DNA from: Schizochytrium sp. CCTCC M209059
Taxonomy: Eukaryota > Sar > Bigyra > Thraustochytrida > Thraustochytriidae
Assembly (NCBI GenBank): GCA_000818945.1
Contig: KN805444.1
Location: 62,001 to 126,000, forward strand
DNA: 64,000 nt
Direction: 5' to 3'
Below are positions 19,543 through 29,440 of this stretch, piece by piece. Under the pieces are notes generated by a model. The model searched no databases and was not told where the DNA came from. It was given only the letters and a program-made list of their open reading frames with translations. Position numbers and translations under genes: made by a program. Position 1 is the first letter of the stretch, and each line of letters begins with the position of its first letter.

Positions 19543-19879
19543 TCGAACAAATGTGTATTCGCTAGAGGGGGCAGAATATTATCAAGCCAGAACCTGCCTC
19601 TAAAATCGTATGACTCGCTGCTTATAGCAACGATCGAATGCTATGATGCTCGCTCGCTCCCTCGCTCGCTCGCTCCTTGTCCAGACATTTGTATTTTCCG
19701 AAACCAGCGTATTTTGGGAGCTTGGCGCGAGAGAACAACGAAATCATCCCACAATTACATGTGACGATCTTTCCACGTTGATAGGCTACGGCAAGCACAA
19801 GAATCGAACAAGAATCTGTTCGCTGGAGCGGGCAGCATATCGAGCCAGATGCACGCCCCTAAAATCATGTGACTCGCCG
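19543..19879. repeat. diverged direct duplication of about 78 bp
   Basis: The segments 19543-19620 and 19804-19879 align end to end, sharing TCGAACAA, TTCGCT(A/G)GAG(G/C)GGGCAG, GCCAGA and CTAAAATC then TGACTCGC. They are separated by about 180 bp of unrelated sequence. The nature of the element is unknown. Confidence 0.65.
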
Positions 19880-20840
19880 AACGAGGAGTCGTTCGCATGG
19901 TCTGAATCGATGATGCAACAAACAAAACCAACCCTCTCATCTTCGTATATACCATTCATCTCTGCCCTTTGTTCGTATATGGCATACTCTTAAAAGAACT
20001 TCCTTCGTGTCCAACCTTGTTCTCGTTCATCCAGCACGGCTGCTCACCTCGCTGCCAAATGCCATGTGGCGCCGCGCCAACGGGCAAGTTCGCTCGCATT
20101 CAGCTCCGACAATGACCTTTTCGCCGTCGTTTCATCTGCACACGTAAGTCCGACGAAACCTCACGCCGCAAGTTTGCTCGTCTCGCGCGTCGGCATTCAG
20201 CAAGCTGGCTGGCCCTTGGCATGCGAGATCATCCATCCATATTCATCCAATCTCATCCTTTGCAGCCCCACGCGCCGTGGCATGGGCTTTCACCGGACCG
20301 AGCCACGTCTGCCCCCTCACATCCCGGGATATCCTTTTTTGCGCTGCGTGCGGCGCCGCCATTCCCTCCGACCACGCATCGCGTCGTCGCGGCCGTGCGC
20401 CTCGACCCTCGGCCGTTTCCTCATTTGCTTTCCCACCGCGGCATCCAGCGTCCCAACTCGACCTGGGCTTCCTTGTTCTCCTCCCCGTTCAGCCGTCGAC
20501 AGAGACGGTTTCGTGGTCGCCTCGCGCCAAGATCCGCGCCGCCGCCGCACCCTTTCGCCTTTCCATGCCGATGCGATTGGCGACCTCGCCTTGGGAAACA
20601 AACGCAATCTCCAGAACCAACTCTACGAGGTCATCGTCCAGCTCGAACTCCAGCAGCAGCTAGCAGCAGCAGCAGCGCGAGGTCGGTCTCCAAAACCGTG
20701 AACAACCTGTGCGAGTTTCGACGTGAACTTCAACTTGTAGACGCGACGTCCTCCAGCGGACTCGCATCGACGTGGACTTCGACATTCGCGACGTTCTCCG
20801 TCCCGGTCGGCTCCGGTGTCGGGACTCGCCCCTGGTGCAC

Positions 20841-20951
20841 TACGTACGTATACGTACGTACGTACGTACCTTTATGCTCGTGCAAGTTTGCTCGTTTCTA
20901 GCAGTGAAAAGTATCCTAGTACGTAGTACTACGTACGTACGTAGTATACTA
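20841..20951. repeat. TACG / GTAC palindromic repeats
   Basis: A (GTAC)-type run occupies 20841-20870. A second cluster at 20918-20951 contains a perfect 18-bp palindrome at 20919-20936. Both sit about 0.5 kb upstream of the ABCG gene. Confidence 0.8.
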
Positions 20952-21446
20952 CTTCTTCGTGGCGGCGCGGCGCGTGCAGCGGCGAACTCTTTCCTTTCGC
21001 CGCTTCGCACTTTGTCTTCCTGCTCTGTGTCCGCCGGTCTCCGCGAAGTACGAGCGCCGCAGACCCCAAAGGAAGGCAAAGCGCGGCGCCGCACGACACG
21101 AGGCGACGACTCCGCGACCCGAAGCAGCTGCTGCGCGGCGGCGACGAGGAGCGCCGCAGAACCCGAACCCCGCGCGCGCGGCAGCGGCAGCACTGGACGC
21201 AGGGAAGCGGGCGAGCGGAGAAGCAGCAGCAAGCAAAGAAGAGCAACGCAACGCAGCGGGAGAGGACGAGGGACGCTGCTGGTCAAAGCGAGCGCTCTTA
21301 CCGCGCCACGAACGAGGCGAAACGGAGGGCGAGCGCGCGAGAGGAAAGCACGGCGTGGAACGGCGTGGAGGACGAGGACGAGGTCGAGGTCGAGGTCGAG
21401 GTCGAGGTCGAGGTCGGAGGGGAACTCAGCATAACGTGTCGCGGTC

Positions 21447-23402
21447 ATGACGAGCCTGAGGACCAAGAAGATGATCGCGGCGGAGGACCTCGAGCAACAG
21501 GGCTTGGCCGGGGAGGACCCGGCCATCGGCAAGGAGAGCGATGCGATGCGCAGCTGGATTCGCTGCGAGAACCTCAACTACTCCGTGAAGGCCAAGAAGA
21601 AGCAAATCAACATTCTCAAGGACATTAACTGCGTCTTCCCCCCCGGAAGACTCGTGGCGCTCATGGGCCCGAGTGGTGCAGGCAAAACGACGCTCGGAAG
21701 TAATGCGCTTACTTTGCGAGGCCCTGGAAATGCCGAAGGTGCCATTCTCTTTAATGGAAAGCCCTCGAGCAAAGCCATCATGAAGCGCTACTCCAAGCTC
21801 GTGCCGCAGGAAGACATCCTGCAGCCCGTCCTGACCGCCCGCGAAACCCTCCGCTACGCTGCCGAGCTCGCCTTGGACGCCTCCAAGGAGGAGCGCCACG
21901 CACGGGCCGAAGAATTGATATCAATGCTCTCTCTCGAAGACTGTGCAGACGTTATTGTGGGCGGCACCGGTCTCAAGGGCCTCAGTGGAGGTCAGCGGAA
22001 GCGCGTTTCGATTGCCCTTGAAATGATTCAGGACCCGTCCGTCCTCATCCTCGACGAGCCTACCTCAGGTCTGGACTCCAAGGTCGCTGAAGACGTGGTG
22101 GACATTATCAAACGCTTGGCGCGCACAGGTCGTACTGTGATTTGCACCATCCATCAGCCGTCATTTCAAGTCTTTGCCAAGTTCGACTGGCTTCTCTTAC
22201 TAAACAAGGGCAAAGTTGCATACAACGGAGCTGTCGACCGTGTCTCGGAGTACCTGGATGAGGTCGGCACTCCTGTGCCTGCCTATGTGAATCCCGCGGA
22301 TCATTTCATGCTTGTCTTGAGCCAACCTGTCCCGAACCCCTCCTGTGAGGACTTTGCTGAGCTCTTCAAGGCGTCCTCATTTTATAAGGATGCCGTCGCC
22401 GATGCCGAAGCCTGCAAAGCAGAGGAGGACGCCTTTGTCGCAGAGCGCAAGGCGTCGGGCAAGGTGGGCGTGCCCGAGTCCCGGCGTCAGTCTGCCGGAT
22501 TTGCCACGAGCGCTTGGTGGCAATTCAGGGTCCTATTGCACCGCACGCTCATGATTACGCTCAAAGACAGGGCGCAGTTTCGCGTGCGGATAGTGCAGCT
22601 TGCTTTTGTCGGGCTAATCATCGCAACCATCTTCTGGCGCATGCCAAATGACCAGGACCGTGTGCAGGATCGGATGAGTGTTCTCTTTCTGCTGATGCTC
22701 TTTCTCGGCATGTCTAGTATCATGTCGACTGCAATGGTTGTTACCGGTGAGCGTCCGCTAGTCCACCGCGAGGTCAACAACAACTTTTACACCATGAGCT
22801 CGTACTATTTTTCGCGTGTCACCGTGCTCGTGAGCTTTCAAACGCTGTATGCAGTATGTTTCTGCGCCGTCGTGTACTTTATGGTCGGATTCAACAGTGA
22901 CGTGGCTAGGTTTCTCAAGTTCATGCTCATATTTGTCGTGATTGCGCTCTTTACGGGCTGTCTCGGTTACACGGCCGGCATTTCCTTTCCCAACATTCAA
23001 GCCATTTCCGCTGTCGTTCCCATGATGGTCATGCCGCTCACGCTTTTCGCAGGCCTCTTCATTCCCGTTGCGAACATTCCAGTTTATTGGATCTGGCTTG
23101 CTTATTTGAGTCCTTTTCAATATGCTCTCGAGGCGCTCGTTGTTAATGAGTTTGCTGGCGAGTATCTCAACCCTTGCTCTGCGGAGGCCATTGCCACTTC
23201 TGGAGAATGTCCTTATGGTCTTTGCAATTCGAACAGTTCTTCCTCGGAGGCTCTTCCGTGTTCTGGAGACCTGATTATCAACCGCTACGAGTACAACTTT
23301 GATGCCTACTGGCGGAACTTTGGTATTATTGCGGGCATGACCGTTGCGATCCTTCTTCTAGGTCTTCGCCAAATCAGAAAGCTCGTGTCCACTACGCACT
23401 AG
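21447..23402 (+). CDS. ABCG-family (White/BCRP-type) half-transporter
   Basis: This 651-residue ABC transporter has the order nucleotide-binding domain then membrane domain, typical of the G subfamily; it would work as a dimer at a membrane, exporting lipophilic or amphipathic compounds. Walker A is GPSGAGKTT (residues 74-82), the signature is LSGGQRKR (179-186), Walker B with catalytic Glu is ILDEPTSGLD (201-210) and the H-loop His is in TIHQPS (near 236). The membrane domain begins near residue 355 with about six helices (FRVRIVQLAFVGLIIATIFW, MSVLFLLMLFLGMSSI, and later ones). A Cys-rich extracellular loop precedes the last helix, as in ABCG2-type proteins. The length matches the family. 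The ATG at 21447 is directly downstream of a GAGGTC repeat. Confidence 0.95.
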   Translation: MTSLRTKKMIAAEDLEQQGLAGEDPAIGKESDAMRSWIRCENLNYSVKAKKKQINILKDINCVFPPGRLVALMGPSGAGKTTLGSNALTLRGPGNAEGAILFNGKPSSKAIMKRYSKLVPQEDILQPVLTARETLRYAAELALDASKEERHARAEELISMLSLEDCADVIVGGTGLKGLSGGQRKRVSIALEMIQDPSVLILDEPTSGLDSKVAEDVVDIIKRLARTGRTVICTIHQPSFQVFAKFDWLLLLNKGKVAYNGAVDRVSEYLDEVGTPVPAYVNPADHFMLVLSQPVPNPSCEDFAELFKASSFYKDAVADAEACKAEEDAFVAERKASGKVGVPESRRQSAGFATSAWWQFRVLLHRTLMITLKDRAQFRVRIVQLAFVGLIIATIFWRMPNDQDRVQDRMSVLFLLMLFLGMSSIMSTAMVVTGERPLVHREVNNNFYTMSSYYFSRVTVLVSFQTLYAVCFCAVVYFMVGFNSDVARFLKFMLIFVVIALFTGCLGYTAGISFPNIQAISAVVPMMVMPLTLFAGLFIPVANIPVYWIWLAYLSPFQYALEALVVNEFAGEYLNPCSAEAIATSGECPYGLCNSNSSSSEALPCSGDLIINRYEYNFDAYWRNFGIIAGMTVAILLLGLRQIRKLVSTTH

Positions 23403-24222
23403 ACCGTATTTTGTTTTACGAACTTTTCCATATTTGTCTGATCTCAGTCAACTGGAGGCTCCGTCTCGTTACTTAATCAGAATTTGCTTGCTTGGTTGAT
23501 TGAACTGGATAGATTACTGCAATGAAAGGGAATGGAATGAATTGTAATGTACATTTTCGTCACATTGCTTGGAAATGAACTGGAACAAGATAGGACGGAT
23601 CCAAAGAAATTCAAAAACTTCGCGTAAGCAAGCGCAGAACGAAAGGCCTGGCCTCCCGAAATCGTCGTCGTCTTCCATTTTGTAATCTAAATGATGACAA
23701 CTTGCGAGCATGCGATGCGAAAGTTCGATCTTTGCGTGCATGCCCCCCTTCATTTGAAAATTATTTTCAGAAAAAAAATTACTTCGATCGCCGCTACTGC
23801 TGCCTCTTTACCTACCTGTAAAAGCACTCGTATTTGCTACTTTTGCAAAAATAGCTACTCCGGTGCACTTTAAGGAGTACCGTCATGAGGAGGTCCTTGC
23901 TCCCTCCAACTTTCCGGAATAAAATCAAGTTTCTTAAGTTGAGCGATTTCACCCGTTTCCCACCATTGTGAGCCAAAGTAACTCTTTCGTCTGCCGCACG
24001 TTCAATGCCAAACAAGTTTGGCGACAAGGCCATGCTATTCTTGTGGTCCATGGCCCTTATCCACAGAGCCTCTGATCTTAAACTAATCTCAGTAGTAGGC
24101 CGAGTATGAAATTGCACCCCAGCTCATCTAGGCCAAAGTCAGGGTCGTCAAACACCTCCACAAAATCCTTAATGACGTGTCTATCAGGGCGAACCATTGT
24201 ATATTCCTCATTCGTCCGTACA
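23403..24222. other. convergent 3' region, possible 3' exons of the HNH-like gene
   Basis: Directly after the ABCG stop I see no gene. Minus-strand frames at about 24222-24080 (DVRTNEEYTMVRPDRHVIKD, then VEVFDDPDFGLDELG) and 24070-23812 (LWIRAMDHKNSMALSP) look coding-like and lie downstream of the HNH-like gene, so its true 3' end may be here. Confidence 0.4.
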
Positions 24223-25596
24223 TCACACATCCCAATGCTTACGCGTATCAGCTGCTCTCCATTCCAAATTTGCCTTGAATAAGTCCGGGTCAAGGACATG
24301 GACATGCGTATAAACCTCCCGGTGACCGCTGCTGTCGATCGTGTGAACGAAGCAACCAACCTTCAAACGGCAGATAATCCCCGTCATCGTCATCTCGTCG
24401 AAAGCTTTAACTTTCAGCCAAACCCTATAGCGTTTTTGTCTCCCTTCCTGTAACATTTCCGGCACCTGAACGTCCGGGGCAGTATCTGGAAGGTCATCTA
24501 CCGCCTCGATCAGCATCAGAGGGAAACTCGTCTGCCCTTCGCCATTTCTTCTTGCGTCGAAAATTTTGTGTAGGCTGGAAGTGAGCACGATTCTGTTGTT
24601 GTTGCTATCATCGTCCCCGTTCCCCTCGTTCGCTTTGCGCCGCCTCTTCAACTCAGATTCATGCACCAGGTGTGCTTTCTCCAAGTCGGGCCCCAACTGC
24701 AACAATTGAGTCATCTCAATGCTTTGAAATCGCGTGATCGCCTCCGCGGGTTCCGCTTTTGTCACCTGCATACTTCTGATCTGCGAGGACGCAGGTGACG
24801 ATTCATCGTCAAAGTCATAGTCCACGCGCCTGATCCCTTTGGTGACATATTGTTTTTCCAAAAAGACAGGATCCGTGATGGACAAGTTGTCGACAATATG
24901 ATGGTGCTCGCTTAATTTGTTTGCAAAGCGCTGTCCGGATTCCGCATTGTGGAACAAGATGCGAAAGTGCAGGTCGTCATTTTCATACCAAACGCAATCT
25001 TTGAAAAGGTCTTTACGATTCGGTTCCACGGATGAGAATGCTACAGACGAGGCTGCACCAGTCTGCGACGGATCCACCACCGCAACCCCTGCCTCGTCCG
25101 ATGCCATGGCATACAAAAACTCGCGAATGCCCGACAACCGCTTGCTGCCTCGAATGTGACCCTCCATTTGCCACAGTTGCGGACGACGATGCCTAACCAC
25201 CGCAACAAGGTTCGCTTGGGCTCCTTTGACGCGCAAACTTCCATCCATGCAGTTTTGGAGCGCACTCTCCGATCTATGAAGCCGGGAGCGCTCCCTTTCG
25301 AGGGAATCGTAGTACTCCTGTACTGAACCTAGCACGCGCTGTTTAAAGGGGCTTAGTTCGCTGAAGGACGCACCGTCCGTTTCTTCCAGACGCTTCATCT
25401 TGGCCTCCACATCGCTAATCTTCGTCTGTACGGCCTCTATCTGTTGTGCATAGCCCCGAACTAGTTCTTCTGCTTCCGCCAGCTTCGCAAGCGCTGCAGC
25501 TTCCTCGCCTACATCTACGGTGGACAGCTTGCTGCCACCACCTCCGCCGTCCCCACCCTTCTCGCCTCCTCCGTTTCCACGCAAAGACGAAGCCAT
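24223..25596 (-). CDS. HNH-nuclease-like protein with N-terminal coiled coil
   Basis: The 457-residue frame from the ATG at 25596 has a Gly-rich N terminus, a coiled coil at about residues 25-75 (AAALAKLAEAEELVRGYAQQ) and a central region of unknown fold. Near residues 305-350 it carries a pattern like HNH_2-type nucleases: a histidine in LEKAHLVHESE (H309), then NNNRIVLTSSLHKIFD, where N, LH and FD are the usual positions. Whether it cuts DNA is unknown; the second half of the catalytic motif is only loosely matched. The frame ends at 24223, but coding-like sequence continues in another frame, and a consensus donor GTAAG lies 18 nt before the stop, so a 3' intron or frameshift is likely. The gene is divergent from the LamG gene with a 217-bp spacer. 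Confidence 0.55.
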   Translation of the reverse strand: MASSLRGNGGGEKGGDGGGGGSKLSTVDVGEEAAALAKLAEAEELVRGYAQQIEAVQTKISDVEAKMKRLEETDGASFSELSPFKQRVLGSVQEYYDSLERERSRLHRSESALQNCMDGSLRVKGAQANLVAVVRHRRPQLWQMEGHIRGSKRLSGIREFLYAMASDEAGVAVVDPSQTGAASSVAFSSVEPNRKDLFKDCVWYENDDLHFRILFHNAESGQRFANKLSEHHHIVDNLSITDPVFLEKQYVTKGIRRVDYDFDDESSPASSQIRSMQVTKAEPAEAITRFQSIEMTQLLQLGPDLEKAHLVHESELKRRRKANEGNGDDDSNNNRIVLTSSLHKIFDARRNGEGQTSFPLMLIEAVDDLPDTAPDVQVPEMLQEGRQKRYRVWLKVKAFDEMTMTGIICRLKVGCFVHTIDSSGHREVYTHVHVLDPDLFKANLEWRAADTRKHWDV

Positions 25597-25622
25597 TCTT
25601 TGACCTCGCGCGGCTCTGCTTC

Positions 25623-25680
25623 GCTGCGCTGCGCTGCGCTGCGCTGCGCTGCGCTGCGCTGCGCTGCGCTGCGCTGCTGC
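25623..25680. repeat. (GCTGC)n pentamer array in divergent promoter
   Basis: About 11 GCTGC/TGCGC units lie inside the 217-bp spacer between the two divergent start codons at 25596 and 25814. The promoters of both genes must include or flank it. Confidence 0.9.
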
Positions 25681-25813
25681 TGCCGGGCTGCTGCACCTGC
25701 GTCGCAGTGAAGAAGCTCTTTCGCGTTGCTTGGGTTCACGATCTGCTGCCAGCTGGTGCTCGTGTCGTGCTCGGTCTTGGATACTTTTTCCTCCAGACTC
25801 GGATTCTGCGCAG

Positions 25814-28510
25814 ATGAGCGCGTCAACCTTCACCACCCGCCTCGTCCGGCGGCTTGCAGCTGACCAGGAGCACCAGGTCGCTGGCGATGCCTTCTCGCAG
25901 GGCGAAGGCGCTCGCGGCGAGGTCGTCCGTGTGTCCATGGTGTCGGGGGCCGCAACGCAGCTCTTGTCAGGCCTCGGCAAGGTCATCTTTCTCGCTGTGC
26001 TTGGCCCGACAGACCGCACAGGTAGACCACCAGCCTTGCTCGTGGTGATCGAGGGCGGGCGGGTCATTATTACAAGGCCAGACATTTGCGGTGACCCCTG
26101 GCTCGACGATCAAGTTGGCTCGAGACACGCAAGTGCGTCCACGGCAAAGTTCGCCGTACTGACGCGGAAAATATCAATAAAAAATGCCGCCGCTCATGGT
26201 AACAAACCCACGAAATCTCCCAAGCGTAGCACTCGCGTAACTTTAATTTCCTATGGCTTTCTCGCACATACGAGTCTCGCTGTGACCGAAATTGATCTTG
26301 ACGCGCGTGTCATCAAGGAAACGAGGACCTTGGCCGAGCTCGCTGGCCCCGTCATGGCGCTTTCCGCACGTCCAGAAGATGGTTGTATTGCCGCTGCAGA
26401 GCACAGTAGGGTGCTACTTTTTTCACGCAGCGAGCTACAAATCGAGATCTCGTGCGTCGGCACTGGAGCCCTGGCCTGGCACGAAAACAGGCTGTATGCA
26501 CTCTCGTCCCACTCAGGCCAGCTATCATCATGGAAGATTGAAGCACGGGACGGCAATGGCAGGCGCAAGTCTCTACATGTCGAGGAGACTGCGCAATCTC
26601 CGCGTTCTCTTTCTGCTGATAACCCCTGCACCGGGGTGTCGCTTCTTTCCTCATCTCAAGAACTTGTTGCCATCTGCATGTATGGGGGACGTGCATCTAT
26701 ATTTGTCGAAGGAGTTGGCACACAACCTCAACCCTTGCATCTTAGTGAGATTCCAATCTCCTGCAAACTTTCCTGCTCTGTGCAACGTTCTCAAAATAGC
26801 TGGGTTCTGTTGGTGAACAATGCCTTCGTGTACACGCTACAACGAAAGACATCTACAATGCATCAAGCACGGTCCATACTTGCGAACAATCCTGACGTTT
26901 CCGCGTGGCTGTTCCCAAAATGGCTTCAAAATATGGTAACCAAAGATCCTGATCGCTTCAAGTACTGCAAAATCGATCCTTTGGGTGCCATTGTTACTCC
27001 ATGCGAATCTTCTGACAAGGGCATCAGAGTGGTACCATTGATGCAAGACCGACTTGGTGAGCCGTGGACGTGGGTTCCACACAAGGCGGTTGACGCGTTG
27101 CTTCTCAACAATGGCAATGAGCTCGCAGTATTGCATGGCACCAATCATTCACAGATCACCATCTTCTCAATCAATGACGACCGCTCCAGTGCAGTTCTCC
27201 TGAAAACACTTCATACGCACGCGCCTTGCCAGGCTCTTTTGCGTACAGATGCAGGCGAACTTGGCATCAAGTATCTTGATCGTGATGAACCACGCGGATT
27301 TTTCGATAGCTCTAACCCGGAGGACGAAGCCGATCCCATTTCTTATCTCATCAAGCAGGAAGCGTTCATTTACAAAGTAGCGACGATTCGCGGTTCGCTC
27401 ACCAAGTCGCTAATGTGCTCACTTCCCTCATCGGACGCCACATACTCACTGATTGGGTATTTTGACGATTGTTTCGTGTATCATGATGAAGATCGGCTCA
27501 CAGGAGCTTGTCACGTCCACTTTCGAGACCTCACGATCGTTTCGAACAAAAGCATGCGACCTTCAAGCAAAACCGAAGAGATTCTGCTAGGAGCTGGATC
27601 GGGTTTCACCGGGCAAAATGTTGCTTCGAGCCAGGAACGTATCTTTTCCATTCCTAGCGATGGCGACTTTTTGCCTGGTCACTACGCGCACTTGAGTCAA
27701 ATCACGCTTCGACCCGCAGAAGAGTCTGCTTTTTCACAAGGCCTCACACTCGAAGCTTGTCTCGGTCTTTCTGGCTCGCAACATACGCAAGGCGACGATG
27801 GCAGCACGAAAGATGTCCGGAATGAAGATGATGTTGCGGCGCGACCTGGCGTATCCGGCGAGCAGGCGATTGTTGGTTATTGGCGTTTCTGCGAAGGCGC
27901 ACCGATGCGGGACATTTCCGGCCATTCGACCGCATCTCAGCCCGGCCGCGAGCTTCCAGACGTTGTCAATGTCGTTAGCGAATCGTGCGTAGAACTTGAT
28001 CCAGGAGACGGGGACACCATTCCGTTCGCGCAGGCAGCTCGTTGTCCTCTTGTCCTCACGCTGCCGCATCTCTCAAAACGAGGATGGACGCTCGAGTTTT
28101 GGTTCAAGACTGACGCGGCGACTACGATTCTCGTCAAAGATCTCGTGCGTCTCAGCGCTCATGGTTTCGAGGCTCTTTCCGAGTCTTGGCACCATTTATC
28201 GTGCTCTGCCCAGGCGCTTCAGGGCAATCAGACCGTCGTGGCACAATGTCTTATCGATGGATCTGAATCGAGAAATTTTCTCGCTCTTGGAACAGCAGTT
28301 GGCCTCGCAAGTGGGACCTCTTCCGTATTGGAGCTGCTCCCTCAGGGTGGTGAAGAGGCCATGGTGACCGAAGTTCGCGTGTGGAACTGCGCGAGATCCG
28401 CATTCGAGGTGGACATGACCATGAGTGCCCCTCTCGACCTTGCCGAAGAGCGACGCAAGAAGTTCCAAGTGCAGATACAAGATGCCCAACTATTGAAGCA
28501 AAACGTGTAA
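25814..28510 (+). CDS. probable beta-propeller plus LamG/ConA-like domain protein
   Basis: This 898-residue protein starts at the in-frame ATG at 25814. The N-terminal two thirds consist of repeated short beta-like segments (LLVVIEGGRVIITRP, LLFSRSELQIEISCVG, GNELAVLHGTNHSQITIFSIN) that suggest a WD40-like propeller without strong GH...WD signatures. The C-terminal part (about residues 690-890) looks like a LamG/concanavalin-A-like jelly roll: GWTLEFWFKT near residue 758, SWHHLSCS, and MVTEVRVWNCARS, the typical last strand. No signal peptide or membrane helix is evident, so it is probably intracellular. The specific function is unknown. Confidence 0.75.
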   Translation: MSASTFTTRLVRRLAADQEHQVAGDAFSQGEGARGEVVRVSMVSGAATQLLSGLGKVIFLAVLGPTDRTGRPPALLVVIEGGRVIITRPDICGDPWLDDQVGSRHASASTAKFAVLTRKISIKNAAAHGNKPTKSPKRSTRVTLISYGFLAHTSLAVTEIDLDARVIKETRTLAELAGPVMALSARPEDGCIAAAEHSRVLLFSRSELQIEISCVGTGALAWHENRLYALSSHSGQLSSWKIEARDGNGRRKSLHVEETAQSPRSLSADNPCTGVSLLSSSQELVAICMYGGRASIFVEGVGTQPQPLHLSEIPISCKLSCSVQRSQNSWVLLVNNAFVYTLQRKTSTMHQARSILANNPDVSAWLFPKWLQNMVTKDPDRFKYCKIDPLGAIVTPCESSDKGIRVVPLMQDRLGEPWTWVPHKAVDALLLNNGNELAVLHGTNHSQITIFSINDDRSSAVLLKTLHTHAPCQALLRTDAGELGIKYLDRDEPRGFFDSSNPEDEADPISYLIKQEAFIYKVATIRGSLTKSLMCSLPSSDATYSLIGYFDDCFVYHDEDRLTGACHVHFRDLTIVSNKSMRPSSKTEEILLGAGSGFTGQNVASSQERIFSIPSDGDFLPGHYAHLSQITLRPAEESAFSQGLTLEACLGLSGSQHTQGDDGSTKDVRNEDDVAARPGVSGEQAIVGYWRFCEGAPMRDISGHSTASQPGRELPDVVNVVSESCVELDPGDGDTIPFAQAARCPLVLTLPHLSKRGWTLEFWFKTDAATTILVKDLVRLSAHGFEALSESWHHLSCSAQALQGNQTVVAQCLIDGSESRNFLALGTAVGLASGTSSVLELLPQGGEEAMVTEVRVWNCARSAFEVDMTMSAPLDLAEERRKKFQVQIQDAQLLKQNV

Positions 28511-28747
28511 GTATGGAGCTTCGAGCATTGGGGCGTCACGATGGACTGGTTGTTGCCTTCCTTCTCTCCCCTTCTTTTTCCTTCTACTTCCTTTTCTCCC
28601 CCTTCCCTTCTCTCCTCTATCTTGTAGAATCACGTTCGCGCGGACAAGTACATTCTTGGCGTGAAGCGCGCGAATGTCTCCACTTCCAAATAAGAGAGAT
28701 GCTGGACCAACACTCGAGAGCGGGCAAAAGTTTTGGTCAAATTATGT

Positions 28748-29440
28748 TCAAACAACTTGGGGATTCATTGCCGGATTGTCTACCGTCGGCGTGTCAATGA
28801 AGACCGCGGTAGGAACAGGCGGGAGCGGTGGTGCACGGCGCGGAGACGTTGATTCTGTCCTGTAAACACGATTTGGCGAACGCGGACTCATGTGTTCTAT
28901 TGAGTTATGGCTCGAATCGGACCGCGAGCCTCGGACGACGGAGGATGATGATGTTGACGTGGTCAATCCTCGTTTTCGCATCACCTTCATTTGGTATCCC
29001 ATGAGGAGTCTGCCTGGCACGAGGCCGAGCACACCGAATAAGAAGGTCAGGGTGAAGAATGATGTAATCGTCTCTGGGGTCGGGTCGATTGGGTGGCTGC
29101 TCGTGAGATGTCGTAGAACGATGCACGAGGCCAAGAGGCAAGCAACAATAACGTTTAGCACCCAGACAATGACTCCCACTTGCACTTTGGTGTGCCAGGG
29201 CACGGAGCATAAACATTCGACTGGACTCGAATCTCCGCTTTGTTCGAGAACGCAGCTGCTCTCAAGCAAGTTGTCCTCACATACGAGGCCGCAGAGCGAC
29301 TCGCAGCAGCGCGCTGGATAAGAAGACAGCAGGTCATTCTGCGGCTCGCAAAGGTCTACCGTCGTCGTTCCCTGTGCGTCGGTGTGCAACATACATGCTG
29401 CCAGGGTGCAGGCAGCAAGGATGAGTGTTGCGCTTCGCAT
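28748..29440 (-). CDS. small secretory-pathway membrane protein, unknown function
   Basis: This 230-residue protein starts from the ATG at 29440 with a probable signal peptide (MRSATLILAACTLAACML). A short Cys-rich luminal segment follows (about residues 30-75, with CCESLCGLVC). Two hydrophobic helices come next (VQVGVIVWVLNVIVACLLASCIVL and SFFTLTFLFGVLGLVPGRLLMG), then a Ser/Pro/Arg-rich, probably cytosolic tail ending with PRRAPPLPPVP. Further in-frame sequence upstream lacks a better start. I recognise no family. It is convergent with the LamG gene, with 237 bp between stop codons. Confidence 0.6.
   Translation of the reverse strand: MRSATLILAACTLAACMLHTDAQGTTTVDLCEPQNDLLSSYPARCCESLCGLVCEDNLLESSCVLEQSGDSSPVECLCSVPWHTKVQVGVIVWVLNVIVACLLASCIVLRHLTSSHPIDPTPETITSFFTLTFLFGVLGLVPGRLLMGYQMKVMRKRGLTTSTSSSSVVRGSRSDSSHNSIEHMSPRSPNRVYRTESTSPRRAPPLPPVPTAVFIDTPTVDNPAMNPQVV

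Larger units (their letters stand above)
19382..21446. other. 2-kb intergenic region with repeats, no confident gene
   Basis: The region contains a diverged direct duplication (19543-19620 and 19804-19879), a (CTCG)n run at about 19648-19677, TACG palindromic repeats (20841-20870 and 20918-20951) and a (GAGGTC)n hexamer at 21366-21418 ending 28 bp before the ABCG start. A frame around 20590-20690 reads GNKRNLQNQLYEVIVQLELQ and looks coding-like, but has no convincing ATG and ends soon after. A spliced gene here is possible but unproven. Confidence 0.4.

Noticed and set aside
20066..20701. Coding-like frame upstream of the ABCG gene (contains LQNQLYEVIVQLELQ)
   Set aside because: No ATG in a suitable place, Arg/Pro-rich remainder, and no recognised domain; could be one exon but I cannot delimit it.
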